This document shows, in pieces, positions 9,949 to 21,556 of a stretch of 64,000 nucleotides of DNA. A model generated the notes under the pieces. It did not search any database. It saw only the letters and a program-made list of their open reading frames with translations, and had not been told where the DNA came from. Origin of the DNA: Rhinopomastus cyanomelas (lineage: Eukaryota; Chordata; Aves; Bucerotiformes; Rhinopomastidae); NCBI GenBank assembly GCA_013400115.1, contig VXBP01002900.1:62001-126000 (forward strand). Reading direction: 5' to 3'. The stretch's first letter is position 1; each line of letters begins with the position of its first letter. Position numbers and translations under genes: made by a program.

Positions 9949-10034
9949 TTAAGGGATCCTGTTGTGGCGGGGGGATTGGACTAGATGATATTTTGGGATC
10001 CCTTCCAATCCCTAATGTTCCGCGATTCTGTGAT
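9949..10034 (+). mobile_element. CR1 3' end fragment between two single Ns
   Basis: About 86 bp of sense CR1 tail (GGGATCCTGTTGTGGCGGGGGG...) bounded by N at 9948 and N at 10035. The same sequence lies at about 11887-11972, so this is probably a misplaced or duplicated contig scrap. Confidence 0.8.
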
Positions 10035-10035
10035 N

Positions 10036-10151
10036 TTCATAGCTGTAAAGTTTGTGCTGGTTTTAGCGATGCAAAGTACACACAGGGAGAATTGTTTGCC
10101 TCCTCCGGTAACGTGCGAGGGCCGCTGCAAGTCTGAACCCTGTAATAATGA
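10036..10151. other. unique sequence left of duplicated block
   Basis: Short unique segment between the N at 10035 and the duplicated block; not repeated on the right side of the gap. Confidence 0.5.
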
Positions 10152-10827
10152 TTAATAAGTCAAAAGGGCATATTTTTCTTTCATGGTATGCAGCGCTCGG
10201 GGGACTATCCCGCGTACGTCTCTAGAACGAAGCAGGGATATTTACACACATGCACGGAGTTAGCAACAGCACCAAAGAAAGGAAAAGCCCCACGAATATT
10301 CCAGTGAACTATTACAATGTTTTTCGATTATTTCCCAATGAGCATTTCAATGAACTGCTACGTTTTCCCAATTCGCAGGGAAGATTTATGGGATTATTAA
10401 GATTTCTAGTGGAAATATTATCCAGTGGAAGTTTATCGTCTCTCAGGGATTGTACACCATTTGATATCAATTTCCAGATGTTATGATCTTTTTCAGAAAA
10501 TAATTGAGTGTATTAACTTCTTTCCTAGGGAAGATAATTTAGGGCTTCGCTTATTTATTTATTTGTTCTGTTACAGGCGCAACTATCTCTCCGCAGCCCC
10601 CCACCCCTCTTCCCCTGAGCGGAATGAAGTTGTTGGAACGTTAGAGTAAACTTGAATCAGATAACAGTTCAGTCCTCAAGGGAAGGAATAATTCACTTGC
10701 CAGTTTATTACCAGCGAAAACCCGAGGATTTACCTAAATTTGAAAAGAAGAACAAGGCAGGGGCCGAGAACCCCCGCCTGCCCGCGGCCGCGAGGGCTGT
10801 CGGTGGGTGCCGGACCCCTTCCGCAGG
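10152..10827. repeat. left copy of a 676-bp duplication flanking the gap
   Basis: Nearly identical to 12090-12765 (offset 1938). I see only two mismatches, at 10770 and 10814, both near the gap edge. It contains unique AT-rich DNA grading into a CpG-rich end. The identical 78- and 74-codon open frames in both copies have no recognisable domain. Probably two assemblies of one locus. Confidence 0.85.
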
Positions 10828-11827
10828 NNNNNNNNNNNNNNNNNNNNNNNNNNNNNNNNNNNNNNNNNNNNNNNNNNNNNNNNNNNNNNNNNNNNNNNNN
10901 NNNNNNNNNNNNNNNNNNNNNNNNNNNNNNNNNNNNNNNNNNNNNNNNNNNNNNNNNNNNNNNNNNNNNNNNNNNNNNNNNNNNNNNNNNNNNNNNNNNN
11001 NNNNNNNNNNNNNNNNNNNNNNNNNNNNNNNNNNNNNNNNNNNNNNNNNNNNNNNNNNNNNNNNNNNNNNNNNNNNNNNNNNNNNNNNNNNNNNNNNNNN
11101 NNNNNNNNNNNNNNNNNNNNNNNNNNNNNNNNNNNNNNNNNNNNNNNNNNNNNNNNNNNNNNNNNNNNNNNNNNNNNNNNNNNNNNNNNNNNNNNNNNNN
11201 NNNNNNNNNNNNNNNNNNNNNNNNNNNNNNNNNNNNNNNNNNNNNNNNNNNNNNNNNNNNNNNNNNNNNNNNNNNNNNNNNNNNNNNNNNNNNNNNNNNN
11301 NNNNNNNNNNNNNNNNNNNNNNNNNNNNNNNNNNNNNNNNNNNNNNNNNNNNNNNNNNNNNNNNNNNNNNNNNNNNNNNNNNNNNNNNNNNNNNNNNNNN
11401 NNNNNNNNNNNNNNNNNNNNNNNNNNNNNNNNNNNNNNNNNNNNNNNNNNNNNNNNNNNNNNNNNNNNNNNNNNNNNNNNNNNNNNNNNNNNNNNNNNNN
11501 NNNNNNNNNNNNNNNNNNNNNNNNNNNNNNNNNNNNNNNNNNNNNNNNNNNNNNNNNNNNNNNNNNNNNNNNNNNNNNNNNNNNNNNNNNNNNNNNNNNN
11601 NNNNNNNNNNNNNNNNNNNNNNNNNNNNNNNNNNNNNNNNNNNNNNNNNNNNNNNNNNNNNNNNNNNNNNNNNNNNNNNNNNNNNNNNNNNNNNNNNNNN
11701 NNNNNNNNNNNNNNNNNNNNNNNNNNNNNNNNNNNNNNNNNNNNNNNNNNNNNNNNNNNNNNNNNNNNNNNNNNNNNNNNNNNNNNNNNNNNNNNNNNNN
11801 NNNNNNNNNNNNNNNNNNNNNNNNNNN
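10828..11827. other. assembly gap of 1000 N
   Basis: Exactly 1000 unknown bases, which looks like a placeholder length. It opens inside CpG-rich sequence and closes inside a CR1 tail. Open frames crossing it are meaningless. Confidence 0.98.
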
Positions 11828-12088
11828 TTGGATGATCTCTCGAGGTCCCTTCCAATCCCTAATGTTCTGTGATTCTGTGACTTGATTTAAGGGATCCTGT
11901 TGTGGCGGGGGGATTGGACTAGATGATATTTTGGGATCCCTTCCAATCCCTAATGTTCCGCGATTCTGTGATTTTGGATACGATAGGATTCTCAGATACT
12001 TCAGATGACCTGCTGTGACAGGGGGATTGGACTAGATGATCTCTTGAGGTCCCTTCCAATCCCTAATGCTCTGTGATTCTGTGACTCG
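11828..12088 (+). mobile_element. three CR1 3' ends in tandem
   Basis: Three sense tails follow each other. Each ends in GATTCTGTGA-type repeats. The first joins the second at GTGACTTGATTTAAGGGATCC; the third ends at an N (12089). Confidence 0.85.
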
Positions 12089-12089
12089 N

Positions 12090-12765
12090 TTAATAAGTCA
12101 AAAGGGCATATTTTTCTTTCATGGTATGCAGCGCTCGGGGGACTATCCCGCGTACGTCTCTAGAACGAAGCAGGGATATTTACACACATGCACGGAGTTA
12201 GCAACAGCACCAAAGAAAGGAAAAGCCCCACGAATATTCCAGTGAACTATTACAATGTTTTTCGATTATTTCCCAATGAGCATTTCAATGAACTGCTACG
12301 TTTTCCCAATTCGCAGGGAAGATTTATGGGATTATTAAGATTTCTAGTGGAAATATTATCCAGTGGAAGTTTATCGTCTCTCAGGGATTGTACACCATTT
12401 GATATCAATTTCCAGATGTTATGATCTTTTTCAGAAAATAATTGAGTGTATTAACTTCTTTCCTAGGGAAGATAATTTAGGGCTTCGCTTATTTATTTAT
12501 TTGTTCTGTTACAGGCGCAACTATCTCTCCGCAGCCCCCCACCCCTCTTCCCCTGAGCGGAATGAAGTTGTTGGAACGTTAGAGTAAACTTGAATCAGAT
12601 AACAGTTCAGTCCTCAAGGGAAGGAATAATTCACTTGCCAGTTTATTACCAGCGAAAACCCGAGGATTTACCTAAATTTGAAAAGAAGAACAAGGCAGGG
12701 GCCGAGACCCCCCGCCTGCCCGCGGCCGCGAGGGCTGTCGGTGGGTGCCGGCCCCCTTCCGCAGG
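12090..12765. repeat. right copy of the 676-bp duplication
   Basis: Matches 10152-10827. Unlike the left copy it continues into intact CpG-rich unique sequence, so it is the better representation of the locus. Confidence 0.85.
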
Positions 12766-13500
12766 GTCTCGGCGGGGACCTGGGCGGAGGTGAGGTCGAG
12801 GCGGGGAAGGTCGACTCGATCCCCGCTGCAGCGGCGGCAGCTCCGCCGTGACCGCACGCTCGCAGCGAGTGGGCAGCGACCCCAGTGTTTGTGAAAAGGT
12901 CTCTTCGAGGCGGCGCTCGGCGGGAGGTCCCGTGCACAGGACCCTCAGGCACACACCAGCGCGCGCACACCCACCCGAGCCCGGCGACCCCACCCACCTT
13001 TGGCTTGTTGGGCTCTGGATCCCCCCACCTTTCCCCCAACCCTCCCCACCCTGCCCCGGAGTCGAACGGGCCGGGATGCTGCCCTGCCCAGGGGTCCGTC
13101 TGCTCCCGGCCCGGCCCGTCGGGGAAGCGGTGCAAGGGGGCAGCGGCGTGTTCGTGGCAGCTTGGCAGAATGCAGGGCGGGCGATCCCGCTCGCCCCTGG
13201 CTGCCGTTTGGGCAAGACGGGCGTAGGCGACGTGTGCCGGCCCGTCCGTGCTGCTGAGCTATGCCCCGAACCACCCCCCTGGAGGGAATCGACGGATAAC
13301 GCAGCGGGTGTCCCTGGAGAAAGGGTCAAACGCGTCCCCCCGGTCCCCACTGAGCTGATTCCGGCCCTCGTCTGTCCTAGACGGGCAGAAACATCTCCCT
13401 CCCCCCGCCATGCTCCTGCCCGCCCGCCTTCGGAAGGGACGGGTGGGGCCGTCCGGAGCGAGATTTCACCCCTAAAAAGGGATTAAGGGCTGCCTGCACG
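12690..13500. other. CpG-rich island
   Basis: Dense in CG and GGCGG-type motifs (GCGGCCGCG at about 12722), about 9 kb upstream of the SHOX ATG. Long GC-rich open frames on both strands show no domain. Could be a distal SHOX promoter or exon or a non-coding RNA promoter. Confidence 0.45.
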
Positions 13501-13539
13501 GCGAGGTGGGGGGCAAGGGAGGCTAACGTTTCACAGCTT

Positions 13540-13975
13540 ACCTCGCTTCATGTTTATCGGGGTAGTTAGAAGGGAAATAAAGAGGTGGGGGAGAAAGAAA
13601 ATCGACTTTAAGAGACTCCAGATTTAAATAGCAGCCTTTGATATTTTGACAGTGAAATGGAAAACACTTAACAGGAGTCAAGTTCTGATGTCTGAGGCTG
13701 GCAGCGCCCACTAAAATTATATTGTCTTGCCTTATGCTTCAAATTGGACCCAGGACCCTGTAACATCTCTCCAGGTCGTTACCTGCAGCCTTTCTGATGG
13801 CAAAACCATAATTGTTCCGCTTGACACCGGTCGGCTAAGCCGAATGAGATCCACAAAGTGCAACACAGACCAGCTCCCTGGCCGAAGCAGCCTGTTCGTT
13901 GCAAGTTGTAAAGGCCTGCAAATTAAATAGCAATTACTGGGAGCAATAAAATGGCCTTTTTTTTTTTTTATTGCA
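13540..13975. promoter_or_regulatory. candidate conserved regulatory block
   Basis: Unique AT-rich DNA with ATTTAAATAGC, ACTAAAATTATATTG, CCATAATTG, and AAATTAAATAGCAATTACTGG near 13921-13940. Adjacent to the CpG island and free of CR1. Inferred from texture only. Confidence 0.35.
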
Positions 13976-14553
13976 CGAAATCTACTTAAAACAGAAAAGA
14001 ATAGTGGTTTTATTTTCGTGAGGGTGAAGGGGAGGGAGGGCAGCTCCTGAAGACATATATTGGCAGAGAAAGATCCTACACAGCGCCTGCACGGGCCCAC
14101 AATGGAGACATTCTGTGGCTGGCAGCAGGCAGGGCTTCCCCCCGGGTTGTGCAGGGTGGGGGTTCTGCAGAGGTGCTTATGATAGGGATTATTGTAGGTG
14201 AGACCCGGGGAGACGGGGAACAGTAGCCCTAGGTAGGAGTGAGTGAGCGGTGAGTGAGCCAAGCTGCACGACACAGACCAGTGTGCTCTCAGGGACCTTG
14301 CCAAACGAGGCTCTGAGGTGTCAGTGGTGAGAATAATATGGAGTATGGGGCCTGTGAGTTAGTACAAGAAGCCATGTGTCCTCTCCTCCTTCCCTTGCAA
14401 AGGTCCCTAATTCCCCACTGCATTCTCTGCCCCCCTCAGCATGGTGGCCCCCTGGGATACAGTCCAGGGCAGGGGGTGCAGCCCACAGTGTTCCCATGAC
14501 AAGGCTGCTGTCCTTCCACAAGTGTCCTCTACTTCCCACACAGCAGAATGACA
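13976..14553. other. unique intergenic DNA
   Basis: Nothing recognised; no repeat signature and no coding frame with a domain. Confidence 0.5.
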
Positions 14554-14611
14554 TCATAGAATCATTAGGGGTCAGAAGGGACCTCTAAAGATCCTCTAGT
14601 GCAACCCCCCA
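14554..14611 (-). mobile_element. short CR1 3' end
   Basis: Antisense tail of about 58 bp (CATAGAATCATTAGGGGTCAGAAGG...), more diverged than most copies. Confidence 0.75.
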
Positions 14612-17600
14612 GCAAACCCTCTGATGGGAGGGTTTTGCCTTTAGACTGCAGGTCTAGTGTGAAAAAGGAAGAGCAGAAGTAGGCAGGAGTCCATGCTCCA
14701 ACAGATGAAAACCAGCGGGATGGAGAACCACGGCAAGCTTCATTCAATACTTTCAGCCCCTAAATTGTGCATCAGAACATCTCTCGGATACGTGCATCAC
14801 GCTCTTCACTAGTGTTTCACTGCTCCTGGAACCACCCGTTCTCGTGCCTTTCCCTTATGTTGTGCCTGCACTTCACTCTTTTCTTCGTTTAATAACAGGA
14901 ACTGCCTATGGATGGGACAGGACACAGCCCTGGGGAGCACCCACCACGCGCAGGGGGTTGTGACACCGATGCTGATGCAGGCTAGTCACCCGTGAGCGCA
15001 CAGGCTATCGGTAGAGGAACTGGATTGAGAAATCCTTGAAGACTAGACTTCAATGCTTGAAGAGTCACATCCTGGTGTGTTTTGAATGTCTCCAGGGAAG
15101 GAGACCCCCACACCAGTGGGGTTGCTGTACTGGGCACCAGAAGCAGCAAAGTGGAATTCTTCCCCTCCTTCCCCCAAACCAGAGGGTCTTTGGTGCCTAT
15201 TTTCCCAGCAGATACTGCTCTTCTCTTGGTGGCACTTTCTCCCTGTCTCTGCAGCAACACACGCCCTGCCAGTGGCTTGCCTAGAGTTTGCTCAGGAGAG
15301 CTCAGCTGCTTGGTAGTAAGGACATGGTCTTCAGAAATATTTTGGTCTCTTGGTACCAGCTCCAAGGCAATGGAGTCCCCGGGCTGACTTCTGCAGCTCC
15401 CTCCACCACACTGGTTCCCCATTTAATACTGGGTGAGGAAAAGCAATGGGAAGGAGAAGGTTTAATGGCACCGTAACGCTGCTCCTTTTGGGGCAGGGAC
15501 AGGAGTCACAGCCAGAGAGAAGAGTGTTTATCCATTTATTTTCCCTCAAAGAGGGGAATTCTTTCCTCAGTGCTGTCAAGTCAGTAGGGCTTAGGCTGCT
15601 GCGTGCCCAAGTCACACCGAGCGCTCCCGTTCACACCCCTCGCTCCTCGTCTGCACGTGCAAATGTCCACCCCCTGACGAGGCTGTGGGGAGTTCTGGTT
15701 TCATTTTAAAATCTGGCTGCCTGCAGCCTCTCCTTAGTTCCTTTGGGTATGGCGTGAGCAGCTGTGGAGAGCTGCAAGCCTAGCCAACAGACCTTGTAGC
15801 CCCCACAGATGTCAATTAGTTTCTCTCGGGCTTCCTTTGGACACACTGGGGCTTTGAGACCTCCGTGTGCTGACTGATTTGTAAAGCATGAGTTACTCAC
15901 AAACTCGGTGCTATTAATTAGAAGATTATCAGCTCTTGGTGACTCACCTGTCTGCTGCAGGGGGGTTCCAAGGAAACCCTCACATGGACTGGACTGTGCT
16001 GAAGGAGTCAGTTTAACACTGCAGCAGGACGCTCCTGCTCTCTGCTTCAAAGAGCAGATGTGGAAGGCTTTGGTGATCCTGAGGCTTGGCTAACCCAGAA
16101 AGCAGCTTGCCACAGCTGCATCTCTTGTAGCTTGGTGGGGTCTGTCCAAGGGCTCGTGGAGGGAAGCCCAGGGATATGGGCAAAAGGTCTTGGGAAAATG
16201 TGCAAAGAGCCTGTGCTGGACTGCAGTGAGGAAAAAACACCCTGCGTCGACCCTACTGGCAACTAGAAAAAGACAAGGAGCTGGCTACTAACAGAGCGAG
16301 GAGGCAGGGAACAGTTAAGCACATCGCCTCTAGACACCGCAGCTCCTTAAACTAGTTAAACTGACTGTGCTCCTCTGGGAATCTGCTCTAGAGAAGGCAA
16401 AACTGAGTGCATTTCTAATTTGCCCACTTTTCTCCATCCTATGTATTTTTGGATCCTCCCTGAGCTAATGAATCCTTGCTGCGTTCACGGGGAGGGGAAG
16501 CTGTTAGTATTAGCAGAGGTCATAACGGCCTCTCTCCAAGCCATCACTGGCCTTCCCATGGCTCTATCAAAGAAGAGGGAAGGAGAAGGGTCACCTCAAC
16601 GTGCCTGAGGTTTAGCTGCTTCGCTTGGAAAGGAGGTGTGCTTTGACCTGAGGTGTGGTGTCAAGAGCAGTGGGTGGTTGTGTCCATACACAGGGTTTTC
16701 TATAGAAAAAGGATTCCAGCAACACGAAGGTTGTGGTGCAGCACAGACAGACTGATGGAAGCCAGAAGGAGAAGGGTTTGGGTGCAAAAGAGGGTTTGAT
16801 GATGCTGCTCAAGGCTTGGAATACCTGGGGTTAGCAACCTGCAAGAAGGGGATCGTGTAGAACATTTTGGCTTTTAAATCCTCCTCTTCCCCAGTTTCCC
16901 ACCTGCAAGATGAGGATCATATGGAATACTTTGCCTTCTCTTCATGTGTCTGCCTTATCCAAGCAGTCTGCAAAGTTTAGGGTGTTGCTTTAGGGTGTTT
17001 TTGTTGTGTCTACTGCTCGGTAATTTCCTGTTGGTCGGGATCCTCAGGCACTTTCCATAACACAGATGCTAACTACAACAGGTTGTTCCCTTTCCCTTCC
17101 CTGCCTTTGGCCATGGAGCTCATCACATCTTGTTCTCGTGAGCTGAAGAGAGGGAAGTAGCTTCACAGCATCTTCGTGGGGTCCCTGCCCCTCAGCAAAG
17201 TAGATTAGATGGAAATAGCAGCTGAATATGGCTGCTGTGCTCCAAATGGACCAGTCTCATCTGTTCTGCCCGGCAGATGGGTCTGAACTGCCAGTCACCC
17301 CAAAATAACTGCTCTGTCTAAGACAGAAGCACTGGACAGCAAAGTGGTTCTTTGAAGGGAAAGTTTGTGCGACAAGGAGAAGCCCTGCAGAACGTAGACC
17401 TCACGCCTGGGTGATGAAGATGCGTAAACCCTCTCCCGGGGTGTGTGAGAAGAGCAGAGCTCAGGCTTTGACAGCAGCCAACCATTCACGTGTCTCTGTT
17501 CCCTCGTTAATTTGAGGCAACGTTCCCAGACATGAAACGATGGCATGTGGTGTCAACTCCTGTTGACTTCAACCCCAGCAAGTTGTTAAGTCCCAAGCTC

Positions 17601-17890
17601 TTCAAACAGTCCCACGTACCTCATGGTTCACCAAAAGGTGAGGCACCTCACATGAGGAGTCCTCGAGGGGCTGCGTTGAAGTGGTTACAAATTGGGGGGG
17701 TATTTTTCCCATTACAGCAGAAATGGGGTATGACTAGATTAAATCTGGCAGAGATGGCTGGAACAGTTTAAGAAGTTACTATCACCATCTGTCTGTTGCT
17801 GTTCCTCTGCCAGAAGTTGCCTCCTTCTCCCACCCACAGAAAGAGCGGCGTGAGAGTAGACCTTGTCCGCTCAGGCTTGCTCTCAGTCCT
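14612..17890. other. 3.3 kb of CR1-free intergenic DNA
   Basis: No gene or intact repeat recognised. A weak CR1-like scrap may lie at about 15080-15110. An imperfect 64-bp tandem duplication occurs at about 16838-16960 (CCTGCAAGAAGGGGATC versus CCTGCAAGATGAGGATC). Open frames on both strands are unsupported. Confidence 0.5.
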
Positions 17891-18050
17891 GTTCCTGTGC
17901 AGCTTGGTCTAGGTGATCCTGCTGTTGCAGGGGGGTTGGACTGGATGAGCTTTTGAGGTCCCTTCCAATCCCTAATGATTCTAGGACTTGTTCTAGGTGG
18001 TCCTGCAGTGACAGAGGGATTGGACTGGATGATCTTTCAAGGTCCCTTCC
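17891..18050 (+). mobile_element. two CR1 3' ends in tandem
   Basis: Sense tails joined at ATTCTAGGACTTGTTCTAGG; the second is cut before its terminal octamers. Confidence 0.85.
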
Positions 18051-18144
18051 TGGGACCAAGCTGGTTCGTCCTGTCTTCAAGGCAGATGTGTGATGCAGAC
18101 CGGGGGATCTCATAGAATCATAAAACCATAGAATGGATTGGATT

Positions 18145-18329
18145 GGAAGGGGCATCTGCTGGGACAGGCTGCCCAGGGGGTTGTGGAGTCTCCTTCTCTG
18201 GAGATGTTTAAAACCCACCTGGATGTGTTCCTGTGTGACTTGGTCCAGGGGATCCTGCTGTGGTGGGGGGATTGGACTGGATGATCTTTCGAGGTCCCTT
18301 CTGATCCCTAATGATTCGATGATTCTATG
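18145..18329 (+). mobile_element. CR1 3' part, sense arm of an inverted pair
   Basis: Runs from GGGACAGGCTGCCCAGGG through CACCTGGATGTGTTCCTG to the terminal ATTCTATG repeat. Confidence 0.9.
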
Positions 18330-18381
18330 GGAGCAGCAGATGAAAGCACCTAAAAAAGCAGGTCATTCCCATCATCCAGAT

Positions 18382-18617
18382 CATAGAATCATTAGGGATC
18401 AGAAGGGACCTCGAAAGACCATCCAGTCCAATCCCCCTGTCAGAGCAGGACCACCTAGACCCAGTCATAGAATCATTAGGGATTGGAAGGAACCTCCAAA
18501 GATCATCCAGCCCGATCCCCCTGCCAGAGCAGGATCCCCTAGACCAAGTCACACAGGAACACATCCAGGTGGGTTTAAACATCTCCAAAGATGGAGACTC
18601 CGCAACCCCCCTGGGCA
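18382..18617 (-). mobile_element. CR1 3' part with doubled tail, antisense arm
   Basis: Starts CATAGAATCATTAGGGATCAG. A second 3' end begins at about 18466 after CTAGACCCAGT. The element then continues back through the CACCTGGATG region to the CCCTGGGC motif. With 18145-18329 it forms a head-to-head inverted repeat with a loop of about 50 bp. Confidence 0.9.
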
Positions 18618-18739
18618 TGTGAGTAATACAAGGAGAGTTTGCACAGTGTGGACCAGCAGTTTATAATTTGAGGCTACCTAAAGAGCTAGGGAATTTACTG
18701 TGAGCCCTTCAGCAGCAGCTGCTTCACAAGCCATGTGGC
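18618..18739. other. unique spacer
   Basis: Short non-repeat sequence between CR1 and a candidate regulatory block. Confidence 0.4.
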
Positions 18740-19340
18740 TTTACCCTCCGAGTGGCTTGTGCTGTCAGGTACTGCTGGGCGAGTACCACCTTTACTCACT
18801 CCTTTTCCTACAGCGATGATTTGCAACCAGGAGAATACTACAGGCACACGGCCGGTTTAATCAGCAGTTTCACAAGTGTTTTACTCGTGTCCACAACGAG
18901 CAAATCCTCTCTAGCATCCGGTAGCCAGAATGCAGCGTGCGGCATCAATTATTCAAATCCAAGGCTCACAAACCTTTGTGCGGCGAAGGTGAGGCTGCAG
19001 GACTCACCGGCGCCTGCTGCGGCGCCGGGTAGGACAATGACCTCTCATCAAAACTCCTCAACGCCGTTCCGACGCCGAAGATGCCACCTTGCCACTGAGG
19101 ACCTGATTATCTATAAATTTATGGGAGCCCTCAATAACTCGTGTTTGCCTCCTGATAATGTTTCCTGACAGATACCAGGAGATTCAGCGGAGCTGTGTTA
19201 GAGATTATTGTACAGAATCGGCAGCTCATACAGGCTATGAGTAGACAGAAGGTCCATTTGAGACCTTTAGCGATGGAGGAGCACATGAGGAGAACAGTTT
19301 CCATAGAAACGTGCCCCACAGCTGTAGTTAGCAGAGGAAA
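18740..19340. promoter_or_regulatory. candidate conserved regulatory block
   Basis: Unique DNA with GGTTTAATCAGC, CATCAATTATTCAAATCC, GATTATCTATAAATTTATGG, CTGATAATG and GAGATTATTG motifs and scattered CpGs, bounded by CR1 copies. No domain in the 138-codon open frame across it. Confidence 0.35.
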
Positions 19341-19897
19341 ACTAGTTTTGTGATTATGTCAATGAAGTCCTACCTTTTGTTTTCGATGCGGGATGCTCGC
19401 AGGAGGTTGTCTCAGGGTGTGATCTCAGCCTAGCCAAGGTCTTACACGTGAAATTCACCCCGAAGTGAAGGAACCTGCACTTCTATTACGTGTTCCTGGG
19501 GGTTCTGGTGGATCATGCTCCCTCAGCACGATGATTTCCACGCTGAGGTGTGCTGCTCTCCTCTAGAAATATAAACACTGGTTTTTACACCGGCACACGT
19601 GTGTAAATTCATCAGACACTCCACATAAAAAGCAACGGATCTGACGGGCTTCCAGCAGCTCCAGGCGAGGGATGTCCAGGGCTTCCAGGAGAAGATGACT
19701 CAGGCCAAAGGACTGTAGGAAAAAGGAGAGTGAGTGGGGATGCTTTGCTAACTGTTTGGAAAGGTTTTCTTTCCACTCTGGTCATTTCTGATTTAGATGG
19801 AAAATTTCTAACCAGCTTCCTGGAAGTGAGAAGGTTGGTTGGTCTCCAGACTAATTAGTCCGAGTCATTTTGGGGAGCACTTGTGGTCTGGCTTCTT
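19341..19897. other. unique intergenic DNA
   Basis: Nothing recognised. Confidence 0.45.
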
Positions 19898-20362
19898 TGC
19901 CTAGACCAAGCGCATAGGAACGTGTCCAGGCAGTTTTTAAACTCCTGCAGAGAAGGAGACTCCACAAAGTCCCTGGGAAGCTCATCCCAGGGCTCTGTCA
20001 CCCTCACTGGGAAGAAGTTCCTTCTCAGATTGATGTGGAACCTCCTATATTCCAGCTCACACCCACAGCCCCTCATTCTATCACTACATGACACTGAGCA
20101 GAGCCTGGCTCCATCCTCCTGACACCCACCCTTCACATATTTATAGACATGAATGAGGTCACCCCTCAGTCTCCTCTTCTCCAAGCTAAAGAGACCCAGC
20201 TCCCTCAGCCTCTCCTCATCAGGGAGGTGCTCCACCTCCTTCATCATCCTTGTTACTCTGCACTGGACTCCCTCCAGCAGCTCCACATCCCTCTTGAACT
20301 GAGGAGCCCAGAACTGGACACAACACTCCAGATGTGGTCTCACCAGAGCAGAATAGAGGGGG
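19898..20362 (-). mobile_element. CR1 LINE with ORF2 C-terminal remnant
   Basis: Antisense 5'-truncated CR1. On the minus strand an open frame of about 160 codons carries the typical CR1 ORF2 tail downstream of the reverse transcriptase, with EERLRELGL, RGDLIHVYKYVKGGCQEDGA and NFFPVRVTE. It is the longest intact ORF2 remnant seen here. It lacks the usual short terminal repeat unit and appears older. Not a host gene. Confidence 0.92.
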
Positions 20363-20459
20363 AGAAGAAATTATCCTGAAGTCTCCACCTACACCCTAAA
20401 ATGTGACACCGGCCAAAGGTGCTGGCACACCTGAGGAATCACTTTTTATTTTGGACATG

Positions 20460-20510
20460 TCATAGAATCATAGAATCATCAGGGATTGGAAGGACCCCGA
20501 AAGATCATCA
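20460..20510 (-). mobile_element. CR1 tail scrap
   Basis: About 50 bp antisense, with two CATAGAAT octamers followed by CAGGGATTGGAAGG. Confidence 0.8.
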
Positions 20511-21040
20511 CATGTTCTCCACATCCATTGGGTCCTGCATGTGCGTCGTGTTTGGAGAACGTTTCTCCCGGCTCCCCTCCAGCCCGCTGCATCGAGCAGG
20601 ATCCTGCGCGTTCGAGGCTGCCTTGATTTGCTGGGCTGCTGCCCTGCAGTGACTGACAAACAGGCCACAGATCACTTCCATTTTATGGCTGGAGTTTGGG
20701 GAAATTGAGCATCCTAATGAGGCGCAGATGTGAGGTCAAAGAGCAGAGCAATCTGGACTGGTTTTCATTTCGGCCTCTCTTCTGATTCATTTGGTTCCGT
20801 AAGAGAGTCGCAATTAGGGAAAAATATTTTGTCAATGTTGAAAGACATGTGATGTCGAGCTGATGGGATTAGGGCTGAGCCCACGTGAATTTTGGCAAAT
20901 TCAATTAGGGGAGGCCCTTGGAAGGGCTTCGAGGAAAAGCTCCGATGGCTCTGCAAACCTGGGCTCGTTTGAACATCTCCAGTCACCGCGGAAGTCCAGG
21001 TGAGTGTAAATTAAGGGGTGAGACAACTAAAAACCTCAGA
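20511..21040. other. unique intergenic DNA
   Basis: Nothing recognised apart from ordinary unique sequence; AT-rich in 20780-20920. Confidence 0.4.
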
Positions 21041-21556
21041 GAATGGCATCTGGAGTGTTGTGTCCAGTTCTGGGCTCCTCAGCTCAAGAAGGACATGGAG
21101 CTGCTGAGGGGAGTCCAGTGCAGAGCAATGAGGATGATGAAGGGAGTGGAGAACCTCCCTTATGGGGAAAGGCTGAGGGAGCTGGGTCTCTTGAGCTTGG
21201 AGAAGAGGAGACTGAGGGGTGACCTCATTAATGTCTATACATATGTGAAGGGTGGGTGTCAGGAGGATGGAGTCAGGCTCTGCTCAATGGCATCTGGTGG
21301 TAGGACAAGGGGTAGTGGGTGTCAGTTGGAACATAGGAGGTTCCATATAAATATCAGAAGGAACTTCTTCACAGTGAGAGTGATGGATCACTGGAACAGG
21401 TTGTCCAGGTGGTTGTGGAGTCTCCTTCACTGGAGACATTTAAGACCCACCTGAGTGTGTTCCTGTGCAACTTGGTCTAGGTGATGCTGCTGTGGCAGGG
21501 GGATTGGACTGGATGATCTTTCAAGGTCCCTTACAATCCATAATGATTCTATGATG
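21041..21556 (+). mobile_element. CR1 LINE with ORF2 C-terminal remnant
   Basis: Sense copy of about 515 bp from TGGAGTGTTGTGTCCAGTTC to ATTCTATGATGA. The open frame ending near 21454 holds the ORF2 tail (RMMKGVENLPYGERLRELGL). 5'-truncated but otherwise complete at its 3' end. Confidence 0.93.

Noticed and set aside
10652..11885. Open frames of 340-406 codons around 10.7-11.9 kb
   Set aside because: They consist almost entirely of unknown residues from the 1000-N gap.
10250..12587. Pair of identical 78- and 74-codon open frames at 10250/12188 and 10425/12363 as a gene family
   Set aside because: Both sit in the duplicated block flanking the gap, which is likely an assembly artefact; no recognisable domain.
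12646..13486. 234- and 212-codon frames in the 13-kb CpG island
   Set aside because: Overlapping on opposite strands, low complexity, Pro/Arg/Gly-rich, no domain.
19855..20343. 162-codon minus-strand frame as a host gene
   Set aside because: It carries the CR1 ORF2 C-terminal signature and lies within a truncated CR1; the same holds for the frames at 20918-21454, 22958-23392, 26713-27060, 30083-30358 and 42091-42348.
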